A stretch of 64,000 nucleotides of DNA, from assembly GCF_004114795.1 (NCBI RefSeq), contig NZ_CP035311.1, forward strand, positions 3,038,001-3,102,000, read 5' to 3'. Position numbers and translations under genes: made by a program. The DNA comes from Janthinobacterium sp. 17J80-10. Its GTDB lineage: Bacteria; Pseudomonadota; Gammaproteobacteria; Burkholderiales; Burkholderiaceae_D. Position 1 is the first letter of the stretch, and each line of letters begins with the position of its first letter. The notes below the pieces were generated by a model. It did not search any database and was not told the origin of the DNA. It saw only the letters and a program-made list of their open reading frames with translations. This document shows, one piece after another, positions 26,383-35,116 of the stretch.

Positions 26383-28455
26383 ATGAACCAGTTCAAACAG
26401 CATATCGCCTGGATTGCACTTGCCCTAGTGGGTGCTTTTTCGTTCGGCACGATTGCCCTGCAGCGCGGTGAATCGATCAGCGCGGTCTGGATCGTGATCG
26501 CTGCGGTCTGCACCTATCTGATTGCGTATCGTTATTACAGTCTCTTCATTGCGAAGCGCGTCATGGGACTCGATCCCAAGCGCATGACGCCGGCATACCG
26601 GTTCAATGACGGGCTGGATTACGTCCCGACCAATAAATATGTTTTGTTCGGCCATCATTTTGCGGCCATTGCCGGCGCAGGCCCGCTGGTCGGACCGGTG
26701 CTGGCCGCGCAAATGGGCTATCTGCCCGGCATGCTGTGGATTCTGGTCGGCGTGGTTTTTGCCGGTGCGGTGCAAGACGCGATGGTGCTGTTCATTTCGA
26801 TGCGCCGCAATGGCCGTTCGCTCGGCGACCTGATCAAATCCGAGCTGGGCCCGGTGGCCGGCGTCATCACGCTGATTGGCGCCTTCCTGATCATGGTCAT
26901 CATCCTGGCGGTGCTGGCCCTGATCGTGGTGAAAGCACTGACGGGATCGCCCTGGGGCACCTTTACCGTGATGGCGACCATACCGATTGCCTTGCTGATG
27001 GGCGTGTATATGCGCTTCATCCGGGTCGGGCGCATCGGCGAAATATCCGTGATCGGATTCGTGCTGTTAATGCTGGCCATCGTATTCGGCCAGTATGTGC
27101 AGGAACATCCCACCTTTGGACCGATGTTTACGTTTACCGGCACGCAACTGACATGGTTGCTGATCGGCTATGGCTTTATCGCCTCGGTGCTGCCGATCTG
27201 GCTACTGCTGGCACCGCGCGACTATCTGTCCACCTTTTTGAAGATTGGCACCATCGTCGGGCTGGCGATTGGCATCCTGGTGGTTCTGCCGATGCTCAAG
27301 ATGCCGTCGACCACGCGCTTCATCGATGGCACGGGACCGGTATGGTCCGGCAATCTGTTTCCGTTTCTGTTCATCACGATTGCCTGCGGCGCGGTCTCGG
27401 GCTTCCATGCGCTGATTTCATCCGGCACCACCCCCAAGTTGCTTGAAAACGAGGGGCATGTGCGGCTCATCGGCTATGGCGCCATGCTGATGGAATCGTT
27501 TGTTGCGATCATGGCGCTGGTGGCGGCGTCCTGCATCGAACCGGGCATCTATTTCGCGATGAACAGCCCGCCTGCCATCATCGGCAGCACCGTCGAGGGC
27601 GCGGCCAGGGTCATCTCGGAGTGGGGCTTCCAGCTGACGCCGGAGATGCTGACCGAGACGGCCAGGGATGTTGGCGAACACTCGATTCTTTCCCGTGCCG
27701 GGGGCGCGCCCACGCTCGCAGTCGGCATGGCGCAAATCCTCTCGGGCGTCGTCGGCGGAAAAACCATGATGGCCTTCTGGTATCACTTCGCCATCCTGTT
27801 CGAAGCCCTGTTTATCCTGACGGCGGTCGATGCGGGTACCCGCGCGGGTCGTTTCATGCTGCAGGATTTGCTCGGCACCATCGTCCCGTCGATGAGAAAA
27901 ACCGAGTCGCTGGTGGCGAGTTTTGTGGCCACCGCCATCTGCGTGGCCGGATGGGGATATTTCCTGTACCAGGGCGTGGTAGATCCGCTGGGAGGCATCA
28001 ATACCTTGTGGCCCTTGTTCGGCATTTCCAACCAGATGCTCGCGGGCATCGCACTCATCCTCGCGACCGCTGTCCTGTTCAAGATGAAGCGCGACCGCTA
28101 TGCCTGGATCACCATCGCACCGACGATCTGGCTGCTGATCTGCACGCTCACTGCAGGCTGGCAAAAAGCCTTCTCTGCCAATCCGAAGGTCGGTTTCCTG
28201 GCGCACGCCGACCGTTATGAGACCGCCCTCGAGCAAGGAAAGCTGTTGGCGCCGGCGAAATCGATCGCCCAGATGCGGCAGATCATATTCAATGATTATG
28301 TCGATGCATCGCTGACATTGTTATTCATGTTCGTCGTCGTGAGTGTGCTGTTTTTCGGTATTCGCACGATACTGTCTGCCAGACGAAGAGATCGGCCGAG
28401 CGTGGATGAGGCGCCCGCCGAGTCTTTCCCGCCTGGCACAATTCCCCAGGCTTGA
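26383..28455 (+). CDS. cstA: Carbon-starvation protein A (peptide/pyruvate transporter)
   Basis: A 690-residue polytopic membrane protein of the CstA/BtsT family, the members of which take up peptides or pyruvate. It has about 16-18 hydrophobic segments and the conserved FGHHFAAIAGAGPLVGPVLAAQMGYLPG (early) and SGTTPKLLENEGH, VGGKTMMAFWYHFAILFEALFILTAVDAGTRAGRF (late) regions. The ATG at 26383 follows GAGGG. It is translationally next to the YbdD-like gene (3-bp gap), the normal cstA-ybdD pairing. CstA versus BtsT cannot be separated with certainty. Confidence 0.94.
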   Translation: MNQFKQHIAWIALALVGAFSFGTIALQRGESISAVWIVIAAVCTYLIAYRYYSLFIAKRVMGLDPKRMTPAYRFNDGLDYVPTNKYVLFGHHFAAIAGAGPLVGPVLAAQMGYLPGMLWILVGVVFAGAVQDAMVLFISMRRNGRSLGDLIKSELGPVAGVITLIGAFLIMVIILAVLALIVVKALTGSPWGTFTVMATIPIALLMGVYMRFIRVGRIGEISVIGFVLLMLAIVFGQYVQEHPTFGPMFTFTGTQLTWLLIGYGFIASVLPIWLLLAPRDYLSTFLKIGTIVGLAIGILVVLPMLKMPSTTRFIDGTGPVWSGNLFPFLFITIACGAVSGFHALISSGTTPKLLENEGHVRLIGYGAMLMESFVAIMALVAASCIEPGIYFAMNSPPAIIGSTVEGAARVISEWGFQLTPEMLTETARDVGEHSILSRAGGAPTLAVGMAQILSGVVGGKTMMAFWYHFAILFEALFILTAVDAGTRAGRFMLQDLLGTIVPSMRKTESLVASFVATAICVAGWGYFLYQGVVDPLGGINTLWPLFGISNQMLAGIALILATAVLFKMKRDRYAWITIAPTIWLLICTLTAGWQKAFSANPKVGFLAHADRYETALEQGKLLAPAKSIAQMRQIIFNDYVDASLTLLFMFVVVSVLFFGIRTILSARRRDRPSVDEAPAESFPPGTIPQA

Positions 28456-28458
28456 GCC

Positions 28459-28662
28459 ATGCTGGATAACTTGGCCGAAGCAGGACGCTATCTCGGGCAG
28501 GCGATGCGGCTCATGGTCGGCATGCCGGAATACAGCACCTATGTCACCCACATGGAAACGACGCATCCTGATCAACCCGTCATGAGTTATGAAGCGTTTT
28601 TCAGGGAGCGCCAGGAGGCGCGTTATGGCGGCGGCAACGGCAAAATCGGTCGCTGCTGTTAA
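28459..28662 (+). CDS. YbdD/YjiX family protein
   Basis: A 67-residue protein that always accompanies CstA/BtsT transporters. It begins four bases after the cstA stop. The core [49 protein letters not shown] fits the family closely, and the end GKIGRCC is the conserved cysteine tail. It is thought to assist transport, but the mechanism is unknown. Confidence 0.93.
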   Translation: MLDNLAEAGRYLGQAMRLMVGMPEYSTYVTHMETTHPDQPVMSYEAFFRERQEARYGGGNGKIGRCC

Positions 28663-28706
28663 ATAAAATCCTGCAGGGATGCCTTCGCATCGACAATCAC
28701 CTGGCA

Positions 28707-28742
28707 TAAAAAAGAGCCCGACCGGAATGAACCGTATCGGGC
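28707..28742 (-). terminator. Leftward intrinsic terminator
   Basis: On the minus strand GCCCGA...TCGGGC pairs with an inner CGG/CCG and a six-base loop, followed by TCTTTTTT. The orientation does not suit the upstream cstA-ybdD unit. It suits the small minus-strand reading frame ending at 28789. Confidence 0.6.
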
Positions 28743-28788
28743 AAAGTAAGACTCTCGGAGACGATCGCTGCATTGCAAAGATGGTCTA

Positions 28789-28902
28789 TCATCTATGAGC
28801 AATTGCCGTGCCAGCCATTTCCATCGCCAGTGCTTCAACTTGGTGCAGTATCATTCTTGCCTCGCTGTACAGGCAATATCCAACGTGAATCAATAAATAC
28901 AA
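28789..28902 (-). CDS. Possible 37-residue small protein
   Basis: A short minus-strand frame starting with TTG behind AGGAGG and ending 47 bp before a leftward terminator. The peptide starts (M)YLLIHVGYCLYSEARM and is mildly hydrophobic at first, then helical (HQVEALAMEMAG). It is divergent from the sirtuin gene with 28 bp between starts. No family is recognised. The support is the ribosome site plus terminator only. Confidence 0.35.
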   Translation of the reverse strand: MYLLIHVGYCLYSEARMILHQVEALAMEMAGTAIAHR

Positions 28903-28930
28903 TTCTCCGCCTCCTCGCTTACCGGGCCAA

Positions 28931-29764
28931 ATGACCAACGCCGATGCCATGGACGATGCTTGCCGCGAAGCCGCAGAACTGATTTCACACGCAGACAGCC
29001 TGCTCGTTACTGCCGGCGCCGGAATCGGCATTGACTCCGGCCTGCCTGACTTCCGCGGTGACAATGGCTTCTGGCAGGCTTATCCTGCGCTCGGCAAGCT
29101 CGGCATGCGCTTTTACGAGATCGCGAACCCGAACGCCTTCCTGACGATGCCGGAAGTCGCCTGGGGCTTTTACGGACATCGCCTGCAACTCTATCGCGCA
29201 ACAGTGCCGCATGAAGGATTTACCCAATTGCTGCGGCTCGTCCGGAAAATGCCCAACGGCTGCTTCGTTTTCACCAGTAATGTTGATGGGCAGTTCCAGA
29301 AAGCGGGGTTCGCTGCGGAGCGCATGGTCGAGTGTCATGGCTCCATCCATCATCTGCAGTGCATGAACGGCTGCGGCCGGCCGCCATGGCCCGCAGAGGG
29401 TTTCGAACCGGTTGTCGATACCGGAAATTGCCGCCTGCTATCGACCTTGCCAAGCTGCCCTGCCTGCGGCGGCCTGGCACGCCCGCATATCCTGATGTTC
29501 GGCGACTGGGATTGGGATAGCCGCCATGCAGAACGCCAGCAGGCACGCCTGCAAACCTGGCTCGCGCGCGCAAAACGACCGGTGGTGATCGAGATCGGTG
29601 CCGGCACCGCCATACCGACGGTGCGGTATTTCGGCGAAGCAGCCGGTTGTCCGCTAATACGGCTCAACCCGATGGAATGCGCGGTGGGGATGGCACGCGA
29701 CATCGGCATCCCGCTCGGTGCCCTGGAAGGCATTACGCGGATTACCGGAGCGCTGCTGCCCTAA
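28931..29764 (+). CDS. Sir2-family NAD-dependent deacylase
   Basis: A 277-residue sirtuin. GAGIGIDSGLPDFRG (29-43) binds NAD, FTSNVDGQ is the TQNxD equivalent, and ECHGSIHHLQC holds the catalytic His and the first zinc cysteine. The remaining zinc ligands are CMNGC and CPACGG, which bracket about 50 residues. It would remove acyl groups from lysines, with nicotinamide and O-acyl-ADP-ribose as products. The partner acetyltransferase is not in the neighbourhood. It ends next to a bidirectional terminator. Confidence 0.93.
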   Translation: MTNADAMDDACREAAELISHADSLLVTAGAGIGIDSGLPDFRGDNGFWQAYPALGKLGMRFYEIANPNAFLTMPEVAWGFYGHRLQLYRATVPHEGFTQLLRLVRKMPNGCFVFTSNVDGQFQKAGFAAERMVECHGSIHHLQCMNGCGRPPWPAEGFEPVVDTGNCRLLSTLPSCPACGGLARPHILMFGDWDWDSRHAERQQARLQTWLARAKRPVVIEIGAGTAIPTVRYFGEAAGCPLIRLNPMECAVGMARDIGIPLGALEGITRITGALLP

Positions 29765-29784
29765 GCCGCTTTACAATTTTGACG

Positions 29785-29814
29785 AAAAAAAACCGGCAAT
29801 TGCCGGTTTTTTTT
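29785..29814. terminator. Bidirectional terminator between sir2 and psiF
   Basis: A 30-bp perfect palindrome: eight A, CCGGCAA, TTGCCGG, eight T. It works as an intrinsic terminator in both directions and sits between the converging sirtuin and PsiF genes. Confidence 0.92.
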
Positions 29815-29827
29815 CTGGCTTGAGCGA

Positions 29828-30145
29828 TTATTTCGCCGCGTCTGCTTCACATTTTTTGAGGAACGACTGCTTCGCTGCCCCGGCCAATGGCTTGCCATTC
29901 TTGCCAACGGCCTTGGTTTCGCATTTGGCAGCAGCACCACCTTTGTCGCCCCCTTCGCATTTCTTGATAAAAGAGGTTTTTGCCGCACCCGCAAGCGGCT
30001 TGCCATTCTTGTCCATGGCCTTGCTGGCACAACTGGACGCAGGCGCCGCTGCAGCCGTTGCGGGAGACGACGGGGCGGGCGTTTGGGCGCAAGCCATGCC
30101 TGCAGCAAAAAAGAGGCTGAGGGCAGTCAGAACAAATTTCTTCAT
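29828..30145 (-). CDS. psiF: PsiF repeat protein, secreted
   Basis: A 105-residue exported protein. The first 24 residues are a signal peptide (MKKFVLTALSLFFAAGMACAQ), then an Ala/Pro linker, then two copies of the PsiF repeat, each with a Cys pair and the core (D/G)KNGKPLAGAAKxSFxKKC. The Cys residues probably form disulfides in the periplasm. PsiF was first noted as a phosphate-starvation gene in E. coli, but its activity is unknown. The start at 30145 follows GGAGGAG. Confidence 0.9.
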   Translation of the reverse strand: MKKFVLTALSLFFAAGMACAQTPAPSSPATAAAAPASSCASKAMDKNGKPLAGAAKTSFIKKCEGGDKGGAAAKCETKAVGKNGKPLAGAAKQSFLKKCEADAAK

Positions 30146-30324
30146 CGCAATACTCCTCCAAGTTAAGGCGTTATGCCTGCGTAAAAAACGCCGGCGGGCA
30201 TGACAACGTTGACAACAATCGCAAATATAGCGCACTTACCCTGTTTCAAGGCAACTTTGAGGCAAGTACGCGTAAAGTAACGATCATGATCGCCCGGAAC
30301 GATCAGGCAATTTAGCGACGCCCC

Positions 30325-30597
30325 TCAGGATTCCTGTTCCACCAGCGCTTCGGCCTGCTCCTTCAAGGCGGCATAGGCGGCGAGCACTTCTGCCGGAGGC
30401 TCGTTGTCCAGCTCGGTCACTGCAGCCCCTTCGCCAGTAACATAGGTCCAGTCGCTCTCGGAAATCATGCCGAATTCCTTGTCGAGCGATAGCCGGACGG
30501 TATAAACCTCTTTCGTAAAATCGTTGGCTGGCGCAAAGTCCACGCGCACGTCGCGGTATTGCTCGTCGTCCTGCTCGATCCCCATCTTGCTTTTCAT
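30325..30597 (-). CDS. Hypothetical acidic protein
   Basis: A 90-residue acidic protein with no membrane segment. The core DVRVDFAPANDFTKEVYTVRLSLDKEFGMISESDWTYVTGEG reads as alternating strands, and the end (PPAEVLAAYAALKEQAEALVEQES) is an amphipathic helix. The start follows GAGGAGG. I do not recognise a family. Confidence 0.65.
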   Translation of the reverse strand: MKSKMGIEQDDEQYRDVRVDFAPANDFTKEVYTVRLSLDKEFGMISESDWTYVTGEGAAVTELDNEPPAEVLAAYAALKEQAEALVEQES

Positions 30598-30843
30598 TGA
30601 ACCTCCTCAAAATCCCTCTGGCTTCAGCTACGTATGCATCCATAATAGGTGAATGTTGTATGGCTGTCTCGGCAAGTTGTATAGACCAAGAGAAACCAGG
30701 ATATTCCTTGATTTTTTGATGTGGCGAAGACGATCCAGATATTTTTCCGGGAACTTCTACAAATCCTCCCCCATTTCCGAACTTGTGAATTGCCCTTTAG
30801 TCTAGCCATGACGTTTCATAACCCATACGTGAAAGGAATCACA

Positions 30844-31107
30844 ATGAGGATCACCTCTAAAGTTGCATTTGGTACAGCGCTTCTTGCCATGCTTCTTGCC
30901 GGCTGCCAACGTAGCGATCAGCCTGGTGGCACCAGCGGATCCGGCTCAAGCGGGTCATCGGGTGGCAGCAGCATGTCCAGCGGTTCCGACACATCTGGCG
31001 GCGCGGGCGGCTCCCGCAGCGGCACGTCCGGCAGCGGCACATCGAGTGGGAGTAGCTATGGCGGCACAGGTGGCGGTACATCGGGCGGTACCGGCGGCTC
31101 ACGCTGA
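30844..31107 (+). CDS. Ser/Gly-rich lipoprotein
   Basis: An 87-residue protein with a short signal peptide and the lipobox LLAGC (Cys21), so it should be lipid-anchored. The remaining 66 residues are almost only Gly, Ser and Thr, with many GTSGSGTSSG-type tracts, an intrinsically disordered surface stalk. The ATG is preceded by AAAGGA. A strong 11-bp hairpin follows at 31133-31157. Family unknown. Confidence 0.8.
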   Translation: MRITSKVAFGTALLAMLLAGCQRSDQPGGTSGSGSSGSSGGSSMSSGSDTSGGAGGSRSGTSGSGTSSGSSYGGTGGGTSGGTGGSR

Positions 31108-31132
31108 CAACTGCGCAATAAAGGGCAGTCAG

Positions 31133-31157
31133 TGTCGCGATGCCATGCATCGCGACA
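31133..31157 (+). terminator. Hairpin after lipoprotein gene (weak terminator evidence)
   Basis: An 11-bp perfect stem (31133-31143 with 31147-31157) and a CAT loop, 25 bp after the lipoprotein stop. No T run follows, so it may protect the mRNA end rather than terminate on its own. Confidence 0.4.
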
Positions 31158-31335
31158 GTCCCGCACCGCGCGTATGACGCCTGTTATCTGGTTACCTGCA
31201 AGTTACCTGTCCATTTTCATTTCCTCGCCGGCATTCTCCTTGCCCTAGTGCATCTTCCTGCTTAATTCAATGCAAGACACCTTGCCAGGTTCGTGGCAAA
31301 ACAAAGCTCGTTAATGTTTTTTTGCCATAACGACG

Positions 31336-31349
31336 TTGATTCAAATCAA
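31336..31349 (+). promoter_or_regulatory. Perfect FNR/Anr box of bacteriohemerythrin gene
   Basis: TTGATTCAAATCAA fits TTGAT-N4-ATCAA exactly. It lies 122 bp before the hemerythrin ATG. A TTTAAAC near 31371 would suit a -10 element for a site centred about -41. The rest of the 31158-31471 gap shows nothing else. Confidence 0.8.
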
Positions 31350-31471
31350 ACGGGAATAACTACTCCTGCTTTTAAACTTGTCGGTAAGAAATAAATTAAT
31401 TCTAGCAAGTTGAATATCCGTAACTGAATCTCTCCCTATCCCCATAATCATCAAACCGGCAAGGAAATATC

Positions 31472-31981
31472 ATGAGTCAGGAAACAGGTAGCACGCACCA
31501 TCCCTTCGTAATTGAATGGCGCCAGGGTTTTAAAGTCCAGATTGATCAGGTAGACGATGAGCATGAGCATCTTTTTACGCTGATTAAAGCGTTGAACCTG
31601 GATTCGGTAGACAAGACTGTTGAAGAATTATTGGACTATGTCGTGGTGCATTTTTCCAATGAACAAGCGCTGATGGAAAAAAGCGGTTATCCAGCGTTCG
31701 AGCAACATATGCGTTTGCACGAAGATTTTGCGTCGCGTGTGGCTGAATTCCTGGGTGACGGGAGTGACTGGAGCGAGGAGCGCGTCCAGGAATTGCGCCG
31801 CTTTCTGAACAAATGGCTGGTTGGTCATATCCTCACACATGACTTGCGGTTCGGAAAATGGTATGCAGAACATATCAATCAGCCTGTCGTTGCGGCACCA
31901 GTTGCCATGGCACCCATGATGCAAGCAGCCGAAGCTAAAGCCCACAGAGGATTTTTTGCAAGCATCTTCGGCAGAAGGTAA
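31472..31981 (+). CDS. Bacteriohemerythrin
   Basis: A 169-residue single-domain hemerythrin that binds O2 at a non-heme diiron centre. The ligand pattern is visible: DDEHEHLF (His in helix A), VVHFSNEQALM (His/Glu, helix B), HMRLHEDF (helix C) and GHILTHDLRFGKW (His/Asp, helix D). An extra C-terminal tail (about 140-169) is Ala/Met-rich with a basic end. A perfect FNR box upstream links it to microaerobic life. In other bacteria such proteins deliver O2 to membrane monooxygenases or act as sensors. Confidence 0.95.
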   Translation: MSQETGSTHHPFVIEWRQGFKVQIDQVDDEHEHLFTLIKALNLDSVDKTVEELLDYVVVHFSNEQALMEKSGYPAFEQHMRLHEDFASRVAEFLGDGSDWSEERVQELRRFLNKWLVGHILTHDLRFGKWYAEHINQPVVAAPVAMAPMMQAAEAKAHRGFFASIFGRR

Positions 31982-32000
31982 GCACTTTATTTCCTCGGAG

Positions 32001-32100
32001 TTATCCCCGTTGCCAGTGGAAAAATCTGTGGATAACCTCATGCAAGCATTCCCAAGTGCATGATATTCAAGGATTTTTTGATACTGATTAAAATCAAGGC
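32001..32100. repeat. Intergenic repeat, copy A
   Basis: This 100-bp stretch resembles 40870-40969 at roughly 70% with the same length. Shared blocks: TTATCCCCG, GTGGAAAA.TCTGTGGA, CATGAT, GGAT...TTGAT, and AAAATCAAGGC at the end. It contains TGTGGATAA, a perfect DnaA-box complement. The last bases are also the stem of the terminator at 32093-32123. Confidence 0.6.
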
Positions 32101-32123
32101 GTGAACAACGCCTTGATTTTTTT
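32093..32123 (+). terminator. Terminator after bacteriohemerythrin
   Basis: ATCAAGGCG (32093-32101) pairs with CGCCTTGAT (32109-32117) over a 7-nt loop and is followed by six T. It ends the hemerythrin transcript. Confidence 0.85.
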
Positions 32124-32290
32124 GGGCCTTGGGACTGGGAGCATGCACCCTGCAACAGAGAATGCCATGCCCTGGCGTCGTGGCAGGTGCCCAACATTGC
32201 TGCCATTTTGCAAACGTTTGCGCCCCGGCGCAGCGCGGCAGCGGGTATATTTCAACAATGACCACAAGTTGAAAATGCGTCCTCCCGATC

Positions 32291-33163
32291 ATGGCTTTCC
32301 GCCCTTCGCCGCCCGGCCCCAATTCTTCTGCAATTCCGTTGCCCGCGTTGTCGGTGCGACGCCTCCTGATTGACCTGGAAACGCCCATCGAACGCCATTG
32401 GTGCGGCAACGATCCGTTCCGTACTGCGCTGTTCAATGCCTTGTCCATGGGCTTTCCGCCTGGAGAGCAACTCTTTATCGATTCGGTGCGCGCCGCCCTG
32501 CCGCTGCTGCCACAAGCGGAGCAGGCACATTTCAGCGATCAGGTGGCGGGATTCATTGGCCAGGAAGCGACCCACCGCCGCATTCATGGCTTGTTCAATG
32601 CGAGGCTGGAACAGCATGGACTGGTCAATGCATGGATCCCGCGGGCGCAGCGTCGCCTGAAAAAAATGGAGGGCTTTGCGCCGAAGCACATGCTGGCATT
32701 GACGGCGGCCTACGAACATTTCACCGCCCTCTTGGCGCAATGGCTGCTGCAGCACCAGGATGTTTTCGAACATTGCGACGGCCGCCTTAAAAAGCTGTGG
32801 TTGTGGCATAGTGCCGAGGAAGTGGAACACAAGGCGGTGGCATTCGACCTTTACCAGGCGCTTTGCGGCAGCCGTGCATGGCGATCCTTCTGGTTTCTCA
32901 GCGCCACGCTGGTGTTCGCCACCGATACCCTGCACCAGACTCTCTACAACCTCAAGCGTGACGGCACACTCTGGCAGCGCCGGACCTGGTTTAGCGCAGC
33001 GCGTTTCCTGTTTGGCCGCGACGGCGTGCTGCGCCACTCTTTCGGCCCGTGGCGCGCCTACATGGGCAAGCATTTTCATCCGGCACAGGCAGACAGTCCG
33101 CTTGCACGACAATGGCTCGCTGCCAATGCGGACAGTTTTGCAGTGGTGCAGGCCAGAGAATAG
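32291..33163 (+). CDS. Predicted metal-dependent hydrolase (PF10118-type)
   Basis: A 290-residue helical protein of the family annotated as predicted metal-dependent hydrolase. Ligand-like helices are visible: FIGQEATHRRIH (Glu, His, His), AAYEHFTALL (Glu-His) and SAEEVEHKAVAFDLY (Glu-Glu-x-Glu-His). This arrangement resembles a four-helix diiron site more than a hydrolase. It precedes the ketosynthase-diiron fusion gene by 66 bp in the same direction, so a shared lipid pathway is likely. The biochemical function of the family is not established to my knowledge. Confidence 0.82.
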   Translation: MAFRPSPPGPNSSAIPLPALSVRRLLIDLETPIERHWCGNDPFRTALFNALSMGFPPGEQLFIDSVRAALPLLPQAEQAHFSDQVAGFIGQEATHRRIHGLFNARLEQHGLVNAWIPRAQRRLKKMEGFAPKHMLALTAAYEHFTALLAQWLLQHQDVFEHCDGRLKKLWLWHSAEEVEHKAVAFDLYQALCGSRAWRSFWFLSATLVFATDTLHQTLYNLKRDGTLWQRRTWFSAARFLFGRDGVLRHSFGPWRAYMGKHFHPAQADSPLARQWLAANADSFAVVQARE

Positions 33164-33229
33164 GCCGATAAAAACAGCGAACCACAAGCCTCATGCAATT
33201 GTAGATTTCTTCTTCAGGGAACCAGGACA

Positions 33230-35116
33230 ATGATTAAACCTTATGCTTCGGTGTATATCACCGGGACTGGCAAATACATGCCCGGAAGCCCGGTCGATAA
33301 CGAAGCCATCGACCAGTTCATCGCCCCGATGAATGCCCGCTGTACCCGGCTGAAGAAGCGCATTCTTGAAGAAAATGGCATTCAGACGCGCCACTATGCC
33401 CTGGATGCGAATGGCGACTCCACCCACTCCAATGCGCAGATGGCGGCGCTGGCAGCAAGGCAATGCCTGGCCAGGACCGGCACCAGCCTGGCGGATATCT
33501 CGTTTCTGGGCACGGGCACCTCCGGCGGCGACAATGTATTGCCTGGGTTTGCCAATGCAGTGCAGGGCGAATTGGGCGCCCAGCCCATGGTGACGAGCAG
33601 CCATCAGGGCGTGTGCGCCTCCGGCATGTCTGCATTGCAGTATGCGGCATTGATGGTGGAACGCGGCGACCATGAGCATGGCCTGGTGGTGGCATCCGAA
33701 TTCCCCTCGCGCCTGTTCAAGCGCACGCGCTTTGCGTCGCGGGATTACCAGACCGATTTCGACAGCCACTTCCTGCGCTGGATGCTCTCGGATGGCGCTG
33801 GCGCCTGCCAGCTTGCCCAACGCCCGGCAGCTTCCGGCCTGTCGCTGAAGCTGCATTGGGTGCACTTGAAATCGTTTTCCGGCGACTACCCGCTGTGCAT
33901 GCAAGTGGGGCACCCTGAAAAGAACCAGCCCAAGTCCTATCTGGATTATCCGTCGTTTGCGGAAGCAGAAAAAGATGGCGCTTTCTTTTTACGCCAGGAT
34001 ATCCGGCTGCTGCCGCACCTGTTCGATGTTGGCATCCACGAATATGCCCGGATGGTGCAGGCAGGTGTCTTTCAGCCCGAAGACATCGATCATTTCCTTT
34101 GCCACTATTCCTCGGAAAAGTTTTCCGGTGTGGTCGCGGACTTGATGGAAAAGGCGGGACTGGTGATCCCGCAGGAACGCTGGTACAGCAACCTCAAGAC
34201 GCGCGGCAATACCGGCGCGGCGTCGATATTCATCATGCTGGATGACTTCCTGGCATCGGGCCGCCTGAAAAAAGGCGAAAAAATCCTGTTCTTTGTGCCC
34301 GAGTCTGGCCGCTTTACCGTTTCCTATGCCCTGCTGGAAGCGGTTTCCGCCAGCGATGCGCCGACGCCTGCAACCGTCCAGACAATGCCCGCCGCCACGG
34401 ATCACCGGGATTTGCCGGCGCCGCCGGTGGAGGCGGCCGACCAGGATGAAGGCTTGATGCGCGATACGCTGAAAGAATTGGCCGCAGTCTGGCAAGACTA
34501 TCGTTCCGCCGCCTGGCGCACGCCGCTGATCCACAAGATCGTCGGACGCCAGTTCACTGCCGCGGATTACCGCCGCTGGATGGAACACTGGATTCCGCAG
34601 GTACGTGAAGGCAGCAAGTGGATGTTCGAGGCTGTCGAGAATATCGGCGCGCCTTTCCTGCTGCTCAAGGCCCTGATCACCGAGCACGGCAATGACGAAA
34701 AAAACGATTTCATGATCCTGTACGAGGATTACCGCATGGCCGGCGGCGACGTCCCGCTCGATGCCCTGGTGCGCAATCCGGGCGGCGAGGCATTGAACGC
34801 GTATATGCATGCGGCGGCTGCGCGCATGAATCCGGTCGGGCTTTTGGGCGGCATCTATATCATCGAGGGCACGGGCCAGCGCATCATTCCCGCCCTGCTG
34901 CCCATGCTCAAGGCGCAAACCGGCTTGCCGCCACAGGCATTCCGTTTTCTGCAATACCATGGCGACAACGACCCGCACCATCTCGAACGCTGGCTGGCAG
35001 CGGTGGATATCGCGCTGGCCTCCTCGGAGGATGCAGCGGCGACATCCGCCGAGATCGTGCGCACGGCCAGGGAAGTCGCCAGCCTGTACCTGCTGCACAT
35101 GGGAGGCGTGCTTTGA
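33230..35116 (+). CDS. Ketosynthase III fused to heme-oxygenase-like diiron domain
   Basis: A 628-residue two-domain enzyme. Residues 1-375 are a FabH/DarB-type beta-ketoacyl synthase with the triad Cys129 (QGVCASGMSAL), His292 (FLCHYSSEKF) and Asn327 (TRGNTGAAS). A disordered Ala/Pro linker (about 375-405) follows. Residues 410-628 are a heme-oxygenase-like oxidase domain with likely metal ligands in TEHGNDE (485-490), YIIEGTGQR (Glu546) and QYHGDNDPHHLER (His577, Asp581, His583/584). A fatty acyl unit would be condensed by the first part and oxidised or cleaved by the second. The stop overlaps the next start (TTGA). Confidence 0.88.
   Translation: MIKPYASVYITGTGKYMPGSPVDNEAIDQFIAPMNARCTRLKKRILEENGIQTRHYALDANGDSTHSNAQMAALAARQCLARTGTSLADISFLGTGTSGGDNVLPGFANAVQGELGAQPMVTSSHQGVCASGMSALQYAALMVERGDHEHGLVVASEFPSRLFKRTRFASRDYQTDFDSHFLRWMLSDGAGACQLAQRPAASGLSLKLHWVHLKSFSGDYPLCMQVGHPEKNQPKSYLDYPSFAEAEKDGAFFLRQDIRLLPHLFDVGIHEYARMVQAGVFQPEDIDHFLCHYSSEKFSGVVADLMEKAGLVIPQERWYSNLKTRGNTGAASIFIMLDDFLASGRLKKGEKILFFVPESGRFTVSYALLEAVSASDAPTPATVQTMPAATDHRDLPAPPVEAADQDEGLMRDTLKELAAVWQDYRSAAWRTPLIHKIVGRQFTAADYRRWMEHWIPQVREGSKWMFEAVENIGAPFLLLKALITEHGNDEKNDFMILYEDYRMAGGDVPLDALVRNPGGEALNAYMHAAAARMNPVGLLGGIYIIEGTGQRIIPALLPMLKAQTGLPPQAFRFLQYHGDNDPHHLERWLAAVDIALASSEDAAATSAEIVRTAREVASLYLLHMGGVL

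Noticed and set aside
32084-32097. CTGAT-TAAA-ATCAA as an FNR box
   Set aside because: Its right half is the stem of the hemerythrin terminator (32093-32101), so the resemblance can be explained without regulation.
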